Source of the DNA: Candidatus Methanoperedens sp.
GTDB lineage: Archaea; Halobacteriota; Methanosarcinia; Methanosarcinales; Methanoperedenaceae
Assembly: GCA_027460605.1 (NCBI GenBank)
Contig: JAPZAN010000107.1
Span: 1 to 12,720 of the forward strand
DNA length: 12,720 nucleotides
Direction of reading: 5' to 3'
Part shown: positions 1 to 5,637 of the stretch, piece after piece
Numbering within the stretch: position 1 is the first letter of the stretch
Layout: each line of letters starts with the position of its first letter
The notes under the pieces: generated by a model
What the model saw: the letters and a program-made list of their open reading frames with translations, nothing else
Told to the model about the DNA's origin: nothing
Databases searched by the model: none
Position numbers and translations under genes: made by a program

Positions 1-48
1 GGGGTTGTTGGTGGACATTTGTTAAGAGATGGCTATCTGGAAATATAA
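1..48 (+). CDS. possible 3' end of an unidentified gene (partial)
   Basis: Frame 1 is open from the window edge to a TAA at 46-48 and would end in the residues GVVGGHLLRDGYLEI. The composition is plausible for a real C-terminus, but 15 codons are too few to identify a family or to exclude chance. It could be the tail of a gene that lies mostly outside the window. Confidence 0.2.
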   Translation, partial: GVVGGHLLRDGYLEI

Positions 49-99
49 ACATGATATAACCTCATATCTGGGCGCAAAGCTTTGAGAAGACAAATTTTC

Positions 100-158
100 G
101 ACAGGATTTACAGGATTGACTGGATTTAATTTTATCCTGTTCATCCTGTTATCCCGTC
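100..158. repeat. imperfect palindrome built from 9-nt units (ACAGGATTn family)
   Basis: The left arm holds three tandem 9-mers: ACAGGATTT (101-109), ACAGGATTG (110-118) and ACTGGATTT (119-127). The right arm holds their reverse complements: TTATCCTGT (132-140), TCATCCTGT (141-149) and a diverged ATCCCGTC (151-158). The whole element can fold into one long hairpin with a short A/T loop. Repeats of this general 'acaggatt / atcctgt' type are known as dispersed intergenic repeats in some bacteria and archaea (recalled, not checked here). It lies just before the promoter of the UPF0175 gene, and an open frame that runs through it is not considered coding. Confidence 0.7.
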
Positions 159-167
159 TGAAAAAAC

Positions 168-192
168 TTTTATTATGTATACATTGCATACA
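168..192 (+). promoter_or_regulatory. TATA-like box and inverted-repeat operator before the UPF0175 gene
   Basis: TTTATTAT (about 168-175) lies about 28 nt before the ATG at 200, the distance expected for a nearly leaderless archaeal transcript. It is followed by an inverted repeat, TGTAT-N7-ATACA (176-192), placed between the TATA box and the expected transcription start. Type II antitoxin genes are commonly autoregulated through such sites. This is inference from position and symmetry. Confidence 0.4.
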
Positions 193-199
193 AATACAC

Positions 200-394
200 A
201 TGACAGAAGTACGCCACCAGAGAGAACAGCGCGCATTGAAATCTCTGGAAGAAGGAAAAGTGAGTTTTTTAAAAGCTGCGCAGATGGCAGGGCTTTCAGC
301 ATGGGATTTTGCCGACCTTGTGCGCGAGAAAGGGATAGTCTGGATCAGGTCTGAGGATTTCATAAGCCGAGACATTAAAAAGCCGCTTCGATGA
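200..394 (+). CDS. short UPF0175-family antitoxin-like protein
   Basis: The 64-residue product contains the UPF0175 core: an EEGKVSFLKAAQMAGLSAWDFADLVREKGI-like stretch at about residues 18-48, which matches the helix-turn-helix-like part of this antitoxin family. Family members are usually about 80 residues with an N-terminal ribbon-helix-helix-like segment; that part is short or missing here, so the gene may be trimmed at its 5' end. I chose the ATG at 200 because the upstream open frame is only read-through of the palindromic repeat and because a TATA-like box sits about 28 nt before it. UPF0175 proteins are predicted antitoxins paired with PIN-type toxins. The stop overlaps an ATG at 391, the usual toxin position, but only a fragment remains there. 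Family assignment is fairly secure; activity is doubtful. Confidence 0.6.
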   Translation: MTEVRHQREQRALKSLEEGKVSFLKAAQMAGLSAWDFADLVREKGIVWIRSEDFISRDIKKPLR

Positions 395-443
395 GCCTCT
401 TGTTTTTGATGTTACGCAACTTACCTTAAGAGCGGCTTATTAA
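391..443 (+). pseudogene. possible remnant of a PIN-type toxin gene
   Basis: An ATG at 391-393 overlaps the TGA of the UPF0175 gene (ATGA), the typical coupling for a toxin partner. That frame stops after 12 codons. A second frame from 393 reads EPLVFDVTQLTLRAAY and then TAA at 441-443. The piece LVFD-T-L resembles the first strand of PIN-domain toxins (a hydrophobic strand ending in the catalytic Asp, as in VFD[AS]TPLI). A small indel near 400-405 would join the two frames. I read this as a 5' relic of a frameshifted and deleted toxin gene. The match is only about 10 residues. Confidence 0.3.
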
Positions 444-488
444 ATACGGCTTGCGCCGCGCTCGTATATACAAGGTTCTTGCGTGTAC

Positions 489-513
489 TAACGTTTTTAA
501 GCTTGAAACGTTA
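489..513 (+). promoter_or_regulatory. TATA-like box enclosed by an inverted repeat
   Basis: TAACGTTT (489-496) and AAACGTTA (506-513) form a perfect 8-bp inverted repeat with a 9-nt centre. The T/A-rich stretch TTTTTAAG (about 494-501), within the left arm and centre, is about 28 nt before the ATG at 526, so it can serve as the TATA box for a leaderless transcript. A protein bound to the repeat would block the TATA-binding protein. The sequence could also simply form a hairpin in RNA from upstream. Confidence 0.4.
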
Positions 514-525
514 TCTTTTGATATT

Positions 526-741
526 ATGATACCTGGAAGTAAACAAGCTGAGGATATGAAATCGCGTAAAGATGGGACAATACCTCCTTTTCATCCGGAT
601 TTGAATTCAGAAAAGCATGTAAAATGTAAACATTGTGGTGAAACCTATAAGGAAAAAGAGATAAAGTGGGATCCAAAAAGTGGTAATTGGGTCTGCAAGC
701 ATCATCCCAAATGTGATGGCGCGGGTTGGCTTCCATTTTAA
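526..741 (+). CDS. small zinc-ribbon protein of unknown function
   Basis: The 71-residue product has a lysine-rich polar N-terminus and then a metal-binding pattern: CKHC near residue 33, and CKHHPKC about 20 residues later, before the end GWLPF. C-x2-C plus C-x(5)-C with two His suggests a single zinc ribbon. I chose the ATG at 526 because a TATA-like sequence lies at the right distance for a leaderless start. An ATG at 556 is possible, but a GAGG lies only 2 nt before it. A longer frame from a TTG at 451 would add residues unlike the rest. Function is unknown; small zinc ribbons often act in DNA or RNA binding. It lies among toxin-antitoxin genes and may be part of the accessory cargo. Confidence 0.55.
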   Translation: MIPGSKQAEDMKSRKDGTIPPFHPDLNSEKHVKCKHCGETYKEKEIKWDPKSGNWVCKHHPKCDGAGWLPF

Positions 742-800
742 AATTGGTTTTTCTGGTTTTCCTTGTGCCGGCAAATTGTGTGGGATAGTGTATTAAGAAT

Positions 801-1016
801 ATGACCGACGAAAAAAAAGAAAATAGAATAATTAAAATATTGAAAATGATTCATGAAGCTCTGTTTTCGCCGTCTCCAGATGATGAACTGTATAAACCAT
901 CAAAATTATTACCAGGAATGGTTTTTTATTATTTGATTACAATTATAGTCGTGATTGTAGTTATTTACCTTGTGTTAAGTTACATTGGTTTCGATTGGAG
1001 TTCGTTGGGATTTTGA
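801..1016 (+). CDS. small single-span membrane protein, unknown function
   Basis: The 71-residue product has a charged, helical cytoplasmic-type N-terminus (residues 1-36, many Lys and Glu) and one long hydrophobic segment at about residues 38-63 (MVFYYLITIIVVIVVIYLVLSY), with a short tail FDWSSLGF. It looks like a real small membrane protein: the amphipathic-to-hydrophobic transition is clean and no overlapping frame is better. No strong ribosome binding site precedes the ATG. No family is recognised. It follows the zinc-ribbon gene by 59 nt on the same strand and could share its transcript. Confidence 0.45.
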   Translation: MTDEKKENRIIKILKMIHEALFSPSPDDELYKPSKLLPGMVFYYLITIIVVIVVIYLVLSYIGFDWSSLGF

Positions 1017-1153
1017 ATAAAAGTTAGGGGCATTTAACTGCATGATGTTTGCGTTTTTTATGAGTTGGCAGGGCTGAATGAAATGATACGCATGTGGTTG
1101 AGATTGTCGGCTGAGCTGTATGTGGAGATTTGGGGCTTTGAAGTAATGTAAAC

Positions 1154-1444
1154 TTATGCGGTTGCCTTGGATATTATTATCTTTTTATCCTGCACTGAGA
1201 AGTTCACTTCGGTTCCTTCCCGTATGGAAAGGGCGTCGGCTATTTCCTTGGGTATCCTGACCGCGATACTGCCTCCGAGGTTGAAGGTCTTGCGCTTGAA
1301 AATATCTACAAGCCTGTCGTGCTCTTTCTCATCTATCCATTCATCTTTGCACTGGGGACAGACCTCAACAGCAGCCCATACGCCTTTTTCTATCTCCTTA
1401 CGTTCTTTTCTCATCTCAGTTTCGCATAGGGTGCATTTTGTCAT
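1154..1444 (-). CDS. antitoxin: YgiT-like zinc ribbon fused to AbrB/MazE-like DNA-binding domain
   Basis: The 96-residue product has two parts. Residues 1-33 carry two CxxC pairs (C4-C7 and C29-C32: CTLC, CPQC), the pattern of the N-terminal zinc-binding domain of YgiT/MqsA-type antitoxins. Residues about 50-94 read FNLGGSIAVRIPKEIADALSIREGTEV followed by a short strand KKIIISKA, which is the swapped-hairpin AbrB/MazE/SpoVT fold. In classical MqsA the second domain is an HTH, so this member uses a different DNA-binding module. The gene lies 3 nt after a DUF4258-like toxin frame, the toxin-first order usual for this antitoxin group. It probably neutralises that toxin and represses the shared promoter. 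Confidence 0.75.
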   Translation of the reverse strand: MTKCTLCETEMRKERKEIEKGVWAAVEVCPQCKDEWIDEKEHDRLVDIFKRKTFNLGGSIAVRIPKEIADALSIREGTEVNFSVQDKKIIISKATA

Positions 1445-1447
1445 ATT

Positions 1448-1615
1448 TTATTCCTCTATTGTCAATATATAAATCGTCCCGCTTCTAACGGTGTAAACGA
1501 AGCGAATTCTTGCGTCTCCTATTTCACTCTGGATGATCCCGATCTCTCCATCTTTATTGCACTTTTTTATCTGTTTACCTGTTTTCAAGTAATGCCGTAC
1601 TTCATCGGTTTTCAT
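1448..1615 (-). CDS. DUF4258-like mRNA-interferase-type toxin, possibly with an unusual start
   Basis: From the ATG at 1615 the frame gives 55 residues, MKTDEVRHYLKTGK...DGEIGIIQSEIGDARIRFVYTVRSGTIYILTIEE, then TAA at 1448-1450. This has the layout of DUF4258 (RelE-like fold) toxins: a helix ending in an L-x-x-G-x pattern, then repeated strands with conserved Arg in RIRFVY. Twelve more codons upstream in the same frame read IHASNRLKERFQ, which matches the first helix of the family (an HA..R.xER pattern), but between that segment and the in-frame TGA at 1652-1654 there is no ATG, GTG or TTG. The real product may start at the ATA codon 1649-1651, or the 5' end may have been lost. It is followed 3 nt later by the zinc-ribbon/AbrB antitoxin. 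Toxin family assignment is a judgement from pattern. Confidence 0.55.
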   Translation of the reverse strand: MKTDEVRHYLKTGKQIKKCNKDGEIGIIQSEIGDARIRFVYTVRSGTIYILTIEE

Positions 1616-1651
1616 CTGGAAACGTTCTTTTAATCGGTTGGAAGCATGTAT

Positions 1652-1690
1652 TCAGTATTAATTGGATACTGATGGTATATTAATTTATTC
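1652..1690 (-). promoter_or_regulatory. promoter and 21-bp operator of the toxin-antitoxin operon
   Basis: On the minus strand the A/T-rich run GAATAAATTAATATA (1675-1690 region) is a good TATA box. Just downstream lies a perfect inverted repeat, TCAGTAT (1652-1658), 7-nt spacer, ATACTGA (1666-1672). The 7-7-7 geometry, at the expected transcription start of the toxin gene, fits an autoregulatory operator bound by the AbrB-type antitoxin. Assignment is by position and symmetry. Confidence 0.5.
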
Positions 1691-1749
1691 TATCGGTTCA
1701 GCAGGGCATCGGCGCAAAAGCTTGAGGATGATTGCTTGAATTGAGCCAT

Positions 1750-1808
1750 TTACTTCTCTGCCCTCATCCCTTCCCCTGAATCTTCAGAACAAAACTTCCA
1801 TGCCTGCT
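1750..1808 (-). pseudogene. decayed second copy of the DUF1894 gene 3' end
   Basis: Read on the minus strand, this stretch aligns with the last about 25 codons of the intact DUF1894 gene (3432-3505). The relic translates as HGSFVLKIQGKG then stop, against HGCFVLRIPGKE in the intact gene. After a gap of about 13 nt, both end in a GGATGAGG-like run and AAGTAA, including the stop codon. The two copies flank the 530-residue gene at 1839-3431. The similarity spans about 58 bases, is interrupted by one gap and carries substitutions, so the copy is old. Confidence 0.55.
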
Positions 1809-1838
1809 CACAAAAGAGGAGGCGCTGGCGGGTATGAA

Positions 1839-3431
1839 TTACCGACCGTACACCATAATTGCTGTCAAAAGAACTATAATCACAGTCAAGAATACCAGCC
1901 AAAATGTTAATTTTTTAATTGATACAGTTAAATTCTTGGTTTCTTCAGTTAACTTTTCAGTTTTTTCTTGATATTTGATATTGGTAAATGAGTTTAACGT
2001 ATTAATAGTGTCATGAAGATATTGGATCCTTAAGGATTGCCTTTCTGAGATATCCCTAATCTCTTCTCTAATCTTAGCAAACCAGAATTTAGAGTCTCCA
2101 TAAAGATGTTCAGACAAAGTTTTAGACGTTTCATTTTTAACTTCATTTAAAAAAGAAGTATTGCTCTTGATTAGTGATGCTAAATCGCGTAAATCTTCGG
2201 AAATTTTTGATATAAGCGAAATACTTTTTAGCCTTTTCTTGTTTTCAATTTCAAAAGACTTAATTTGAGTATCCAGTTCTACGGATAACTCATTTATATT
2301 GCTCTTATATTCCAAAATAGGTAAGTCTCTTTGATCTTTAGTTAATTCCAGTAGCTTAGAGTATAAGTGCTTTATCCATTCTGCGGGGAATAGGAATTTC
2401 GATAAATTGGTTAGGGCAGTCTCTGTTTGAAGACCCCCAAGAGTCCAAAATTCTGTATCCCCTTTCAATTTCAAAATAATATAGTTGGTTTTATAGTTCC
2501 CAAGATAACTATCCTTATACCCCATGCCATAGCCAAATATGAAATTTCGACCTAACAAAGAAACAGATTCATAAGTTTCATCTATTATAGTCCAGCCAAT
2601 TAAAGATAAGTGCGTTCCATGGTATTCGCCCCCTTCGCCAAAGTTATGTCTATATTCAAATTTACTTTTCCATTCGTTAATATCCTTAATAGAAAGAGAT
2701 TTTTCTTTTGCTTTTCTCACAACATCAATATTTGAGTTGGACAAGTCGTATATCCATGCCGACAGACACTTTTCTTTTTTGGAAAGATATATTCCTGGTA
2801 TAAGATTTTGGAAGAACTCTTCTATGCTTTTTTGTAGGTTTTCAATAAATTTTAATCTGGCATTAAAATAATCGTTTTCATTTTCTGCGCTTGCTCTGGT
2901 AATCGTAATTTTCATCAAAAAAGATGCCAATTCTTTGAAATCAAAAACGAGTTCTTTTCCAAAATTATATTTTTCGGTTAAATCAATACTTTTAAGCGCA
3001 TTTTTTATTTCTCTTTCAACCTCTGCGTAATCGACTTCTCTTTTTACTTGTGCTAGCAATTCATCGTAGAGGCTTTGTCTAATATATTCTTCATAAAATT
3101 TATCAAACAATTCCTTAAATGCCTCTTTATCTAACTCGCAATTGCAGATAATCTCTTGAGCAACTCCAGCCAGATGTCTAACTTGTATTAATTGAATATT
3201 TGATAAGCCCTCTGGGATACCTTTGTCTTTACCCAAATAGTGAATCGCACTTGAATACTCGATCGGGCGCCATGACAATAACCGGGGCTCTCCAACCGAG
3301 ATGCCATGACCAAAAAATTTAGAAAAATTCTTATCAAACTCTTCTAACTTATCATTGGGAATAAAATCAATTATTGCTATAGATTTTAAATTCTTTGAAA
3401 TTTCAAATAATTCTTGCGAGTTTTCAGACAC
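1839..3431 (-). CDS. unknown 530-residue protein with coiled coils and C-terminal membrane anchor
   Basis: No family was recognised. The product is rich in Lys, Glu, Asn and Ile with A/T-rich codons, unlike the genes to its right. The N-terminal half is mixed alpha/beta (for example IAIIDFIPNDKLEEF near residue 18, WRPIEYSSAIHYLGKDKG near 54), followed by helices with Lys/Glu heptads (about 100-210). A glycine- and aromatic-rich part at about 262-345 (YRHNFGEGGEYHGTHLSLIGWTI, GRNFIFGYGMGYKDS, EFWTLGGLQTE) looks like a folded beta domain. Residues about 375-500 are mainly coiled coil, and 503-527 form one hydrophobic span (LTFWLVFLTVIIVLLTAIMVY) with a short basic end. This tail-anchored design suggests a membrane-tethered sensor or scaffold. 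It begins with GTG at 3431, directly after the DUF1894 TAA, with GGGG 6 nt before it. It is probably an accessory insertion; a defence role is possible but not shown. Confidence 0.75.
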   Translation of the reverse strand: MSENSQELFEISKNLKSIAIIDFIPNDKLEEFDKNFSKFFGHGISVGEPRLLSWRPIEYSSAIHYLGKDKGIPEGLSNIQLIQVRHLAGVAQEIICNCELDKEAFKELFDKFYEEYIRQSLYDELLAQVKREVDYAEVEREIKNALKSIDLTEKYNFGKELVFDFKELASFLMKITITRASAENENDYFNARLKFIENLQKSIEEFFQNLIPGIYLSKKEKCLSAWIYDLSNSNIDVVRKAKEKSLSIKDINEWKSKFEYRHNFGEGGEYHGTHLSLIGWTIIDETYESVSLLGRNFIFGYGMGYKDSYLGNYKTNYIILKLKGDTEFWTLGGLQTETALTNLSKFLFPAEWIKHLYSKLLELTKDQRDLPILEYKSNINELSVELDTQIKSFEIENKKRLKSISLISKISEDLRDLASLIKSNTSFLNEVKNETSKTLSEHLYGDSKFWFAKIREEIRDISERQSLRIQYLHDTINTLNSFTNIKYQEKTEKLTEETKNLTVSIKKLTFWLVFLTVIIVLLTAIMVYGR

Positions 3432-3704
3432 TTACTTCCCCTTCCTCATCCTCTCCACTTCCTCCTTCCCTGGAATCCTCAGCACAAAGCATCCGTGGCA
3501 CGGCTTGACATACGGCATGATGATAAAATCCCCATCCACCGCAATCGGAATCGGTGGAACTCCGATCAAATAATTATCAAAAATCTTAAAACCCGCTTCC
3601 ACATAATAAATCTCCTTGAAATTCTTCTTTATGTACTCTGCGCATTCCTTAAAAGAACTGTTGGGCAGCAGAATCTCATAATTCATCTCGTCAATGCAGC
3701 CCAT
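3432..3704 (-). CDS. DUF1894 protein, conserved in methanogens
   Basis: The 90-residue product begins MGCIDEMNYEILL and contains SSFKECAEYIKKNFKEIYYVEAGFKIFDNYLIGVPPIPI and, near residues 68-76, PCHGCFVLRIPG, all typical of DUF1894. This small family is almost restricted to methanogens and relatives and is of unknown function. It follows DUF1890 with a 22-nt overlap, the arrangement usually seen. An internal ATG at 3686 would overlap the DUF1890 stop as ATGA, but I keep the 3704 start because the family's N-terminus appears to include the MGCIDE part. The next gene downstream, the 530-residue protein, starts at the base after its TAA. Confidence 0.85.
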   Translation of the reverse strand: MGCIDEMNYEILLPNSSFKECAEYIKKNFKEIYYVEAGFKIFDNYLIGVPPIPIAVDGDFIIMPYVKPCHGCFVLRIPGKEEVERMRKGK

Positions 3705-4135
3705 GACTTCACCCCGTCGATTTGCGCCCGGAGAGGCGTGGGATTATGCACAGCCCTTGCAGCAATGATAACCGAATCCCCGCTTGCCTCGATGAGCGGC
3801 TCGATTTCCTTCCCGAAGATGACAGCCACAGTCTTTGCTTTTGAGAGGGATTTTACTGTGGCAAGATACGATATGCCGCTGTCGCTGTGTATGAACACGA
3901 AGCACAGGTCAATCTCCATTTTCTTCTCGGCAAGCGCGCCTATGCACCTGTCAAGGTCCATCACTTTCTTGATATAATGTTTTTCAGGGTCAGAATTCAG
4001 GAGGAGGCTTATAGCAGCTTTGTTCCCCGCCACTGTCACCTCAAAACCTTCGAGGTTCAATTTGTTGGCGATATACAATGCCGCCGCCGTCTGCACTGGC
4101 AGTTCGGGGCATCCCATCAATAGAAGCGCCTTCAT
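3683..4135 (-). CDS. DUF1890 protein, conserved in methanogens
   Basis: The 150-residue product opens MKALLLMGCPELPVQTAAALYIANKLNLEGFEVTVAGNKAA and later has LCFVFIHSDSGISYLATVKSLSKAKTVAVIFGKE, consistent with DUF1890. The alternating hydrophobic strands and helices suggest a small Rossmann-like or flavodoxin-like fold. The family has no established function but is strongly linked to methanogens. Its ATG overlaps the stop of methanogenesis marker 14 (ATGA at 4132-4135), and a GGAGAGG lies 7 nt before it, inside the end of the upstream gene, so the two are translationally coupled. DUF1894 overlaps its 3' end by 22 nt. Confidence 0.85.
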   Translation of the reverse strand: MKALLLMGCPELPVQTAAALYIANKLNLEGFEVTVAGNKAAISLLLNSDPEKHYIKKVMDLDRCIGALAEKKMEIDLCFVFIHSDSGISYLATVKSLSKAKTVAVIFGKEIEPLIEASGDSVIIAARAVHNPTPLRAQIDGVKSWAALTR

Positions 4136-5637
4136 GTTATATTCCTCTCCTTTGATTTCTTATAATATTCGATACGCTGGTTCAGGACGCACCCGCCGCC
4201 GCGTATCCCCCCGATTGGGTTTTTCGGTACACCCATCGAGTTCATGCAGCGCGCCATCACAGCCGCGCCCCGCGCCAGCCCGTCGTCCACGAATACGACG
4301 TGGTCTTTTGGTTCTTTGAAAATCCCAAGTTTTTCTATGCTTTTCAGGATAAGAAAAGGTTTGCAGCCTGTGATTGCAGCTCTTCCTGTTAAACCGATGG
4401 ATGTTTTGTCTGAGATGAGGTTATTATCCACACCAAGTTTCACGAGCCGTTCAACCATCATAGCCGAGACAAGATCAAGTGTAGCAAACATTGTTTTTAA
4501 TCCGTGCTTTGAGTATATTTCCGAACCAATATCTGTCAGTTCTGGCATAAGGCTTCCGTTCACGCCCACATCGCATCCGATAAGCGTAACGCCTATTTCC
4601 TTCGCTGCCGCCGGGTCAACAGGCACACTTCCGTACCTGTCCCTGTCCACCGGCACGACTTCAATAGTTATCAGCGCATGAATATCCTGTGCGTATTTTT
4701 TAATGGCACCGCTTTTTGTAAGCCATATAGTTCGTTCTTTGGTGTCATGAAATAAATCAAGCGCAGCGCCGTATCTTTTATCCACAAGCCCCGTGCCTTT
4801 TATCACCGCGTCGGGAATCGCGCCTGCATAACCGCACAGGTTTGCGATTGTCCGGGCATATGGTATATCGCTATTGGTAATCCGCCCTTTCAGCGTTGTC
4901 CCGAAGTCCATTGAAAAAACAGGGTTCCTGAAATCCACGCCTGCCCATTTCGCCCCTTCCTTGATACCCGCTGTGGAAAGTTCCCCTTCCATTTCGTTTG
5001 CCACGATTTCCACCCCTGTCGAGCCAACTGGCGGAAGAACACCGCCTACTGCACCTGTAAATACAATCTTATCAATAAGGGTATGGTCTTTAAATTTTAC
5101 AGGTATGTTATCAATGGACATGGCAGGCACCATCTTTTTTGGCGGGATGCCTGCAATAAGACAGCCGTCGGCAAGCGCTTTTATGAATTCCCCGACTTCA
5201 TGCGGCGATGAGAATCCCGCCACGACACCCGTTGACCTCACTGCGAAATCAAGGTCTGTTGTTATATCAAGATTTACAGCGTTATGCGATTCGAGGAGTG
5301 TATCGCGGACAAGTTCAGATATCGATTCCCGCGTGAGTGACACGCCGCTCAAGGTTGTGCCGAAAATCCTCTCGTTCGGTTTTGGCTTTCTTACATCGCG
5401 TGTCATTTTCACGGTCTTGTTTAAAAGCCGCGTGCGCCCGTCCTTCATGTTAGTTGCTGTAAGGATGCATTTGGTGGTCGTGTTTCCCACTTCTATTGAT
5501 GCCACAATGAAATAAGGCACGAACTCGCCCCGCTTGAGGTCGCCTTTAAGGTCGGAAGGAAGGATGGGCTGGCTTTCAGCGATTCTTGGTTTTGTGCCGA
5601 AAAAACAGCCGAGTATGAATTTAATCGGGTTTTGCAT
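4132..5637 (-). CDS. methanogenesis marker protein 14 (DUF2114)
   Basis: The about 501-residue product matches methanogenesis marker 14, a protein found in nearly all methanogens and their methane-oxidizing relatives; its role is unknown. The segment ASIEVGNTTTKCILTATN (about residues 48-65) resembles the phosphate-1 loop of the acetate kinase/Hsp70/actin ATPase fold, and VFSMDFGTTLKGRI (about 239-252) resembles a second nucleotide loop, so an ATP-dependent activity is likely (inference). Other conserved pieces are FTGAVGGVLPPVGSTGVEIVANEMEGE, GLTGRAAITGCKP and the C-terminal VVFVDDGLARGAAVMARCMNSMGVPKNPIGGIRGGGCVL. I chose the ATG at 5637 over the GTG at 5643 because the GTG lies inside an AGGTGA ribosome binding site serving the ATG. 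It overlaps the end of the trmJ-like gene and is coupled to DUF1890. Confidence 0.88.
   Translation of the reverse strand: MQNPIKFILGCFFGTKPRIAESQPILPSDLKGDLKRGEFVPYFIVASIEVGNTTTKCILTATNMKDGRTRLLNKTVKMTRDVRKPKPNERIFGTTLSGVSLTRESISELVRDTLLESHNAVNLDITTDLDFAVRSTGVVAGFSSPHEVGEFIKALADGCLIAGIPPKKMVPAMSIDNIPVKFKDHTLIDKIVFTGAVGGVLPPVGSTGVEIVANEMEGELSTAGIKEGAKWAGVDFRNPVFSMDFGTTLKGRITNSDIPYARTIANLCGYAGAIPDAVIKGTGLVDKRYGAALDLFHDTKERTIWLTKSGAIKKYAQDIHALITIEVVPVDRDRYGSVPVDPAAAKEIGVTLIGCDVGVNGSLMPELTDIGSEIYSKHGLKTMFATLDLVSAMMVERLVKLGVDNNLISDKTSIGLTGRAAITGCKPFLILKSIEKLGIFKEPKDHVVFVDDGLARGAAVMARCMNSMGVPKNPIGGIRGGGCVLNQRIEYYKKSKERNIT

Noticed and set aside
116..199. N-terminal extension MTGFNFILFILLSRL of the UPF0175 frame
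   Set aside because: It is read-through of the palindromic 9-nt repeat and lies before the likely TATA box; it only imitates a hydrophobic leader.
451..525. Longer TTG start for the zinc-ribbon gene
   Set aside because: The added residues come from promoter-like sequence with an inverted repeat and do not resemble the rest of the protein.
1167..1472. 101-residue plus-strand frame opposite the antitoxin
   Set aside because: It is a shadow of the zinc-ribbon/AbrB gene, with no ribosome binding site or promoter of its own.
1..1838. Insertion sequence or transposase remnant in the accessory zone
   Set aside because: No transposase motif was found in any frame, and the short edge repeats are too weak to be terminal repeats.
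4874..5515. 213-residue plus-strand open frame opposite methanogenesis marker 14
   Set aside because: It is the antisense shadow of a well-supported gene; its Ser/Pro/Thr-rich product has no domain pattern.
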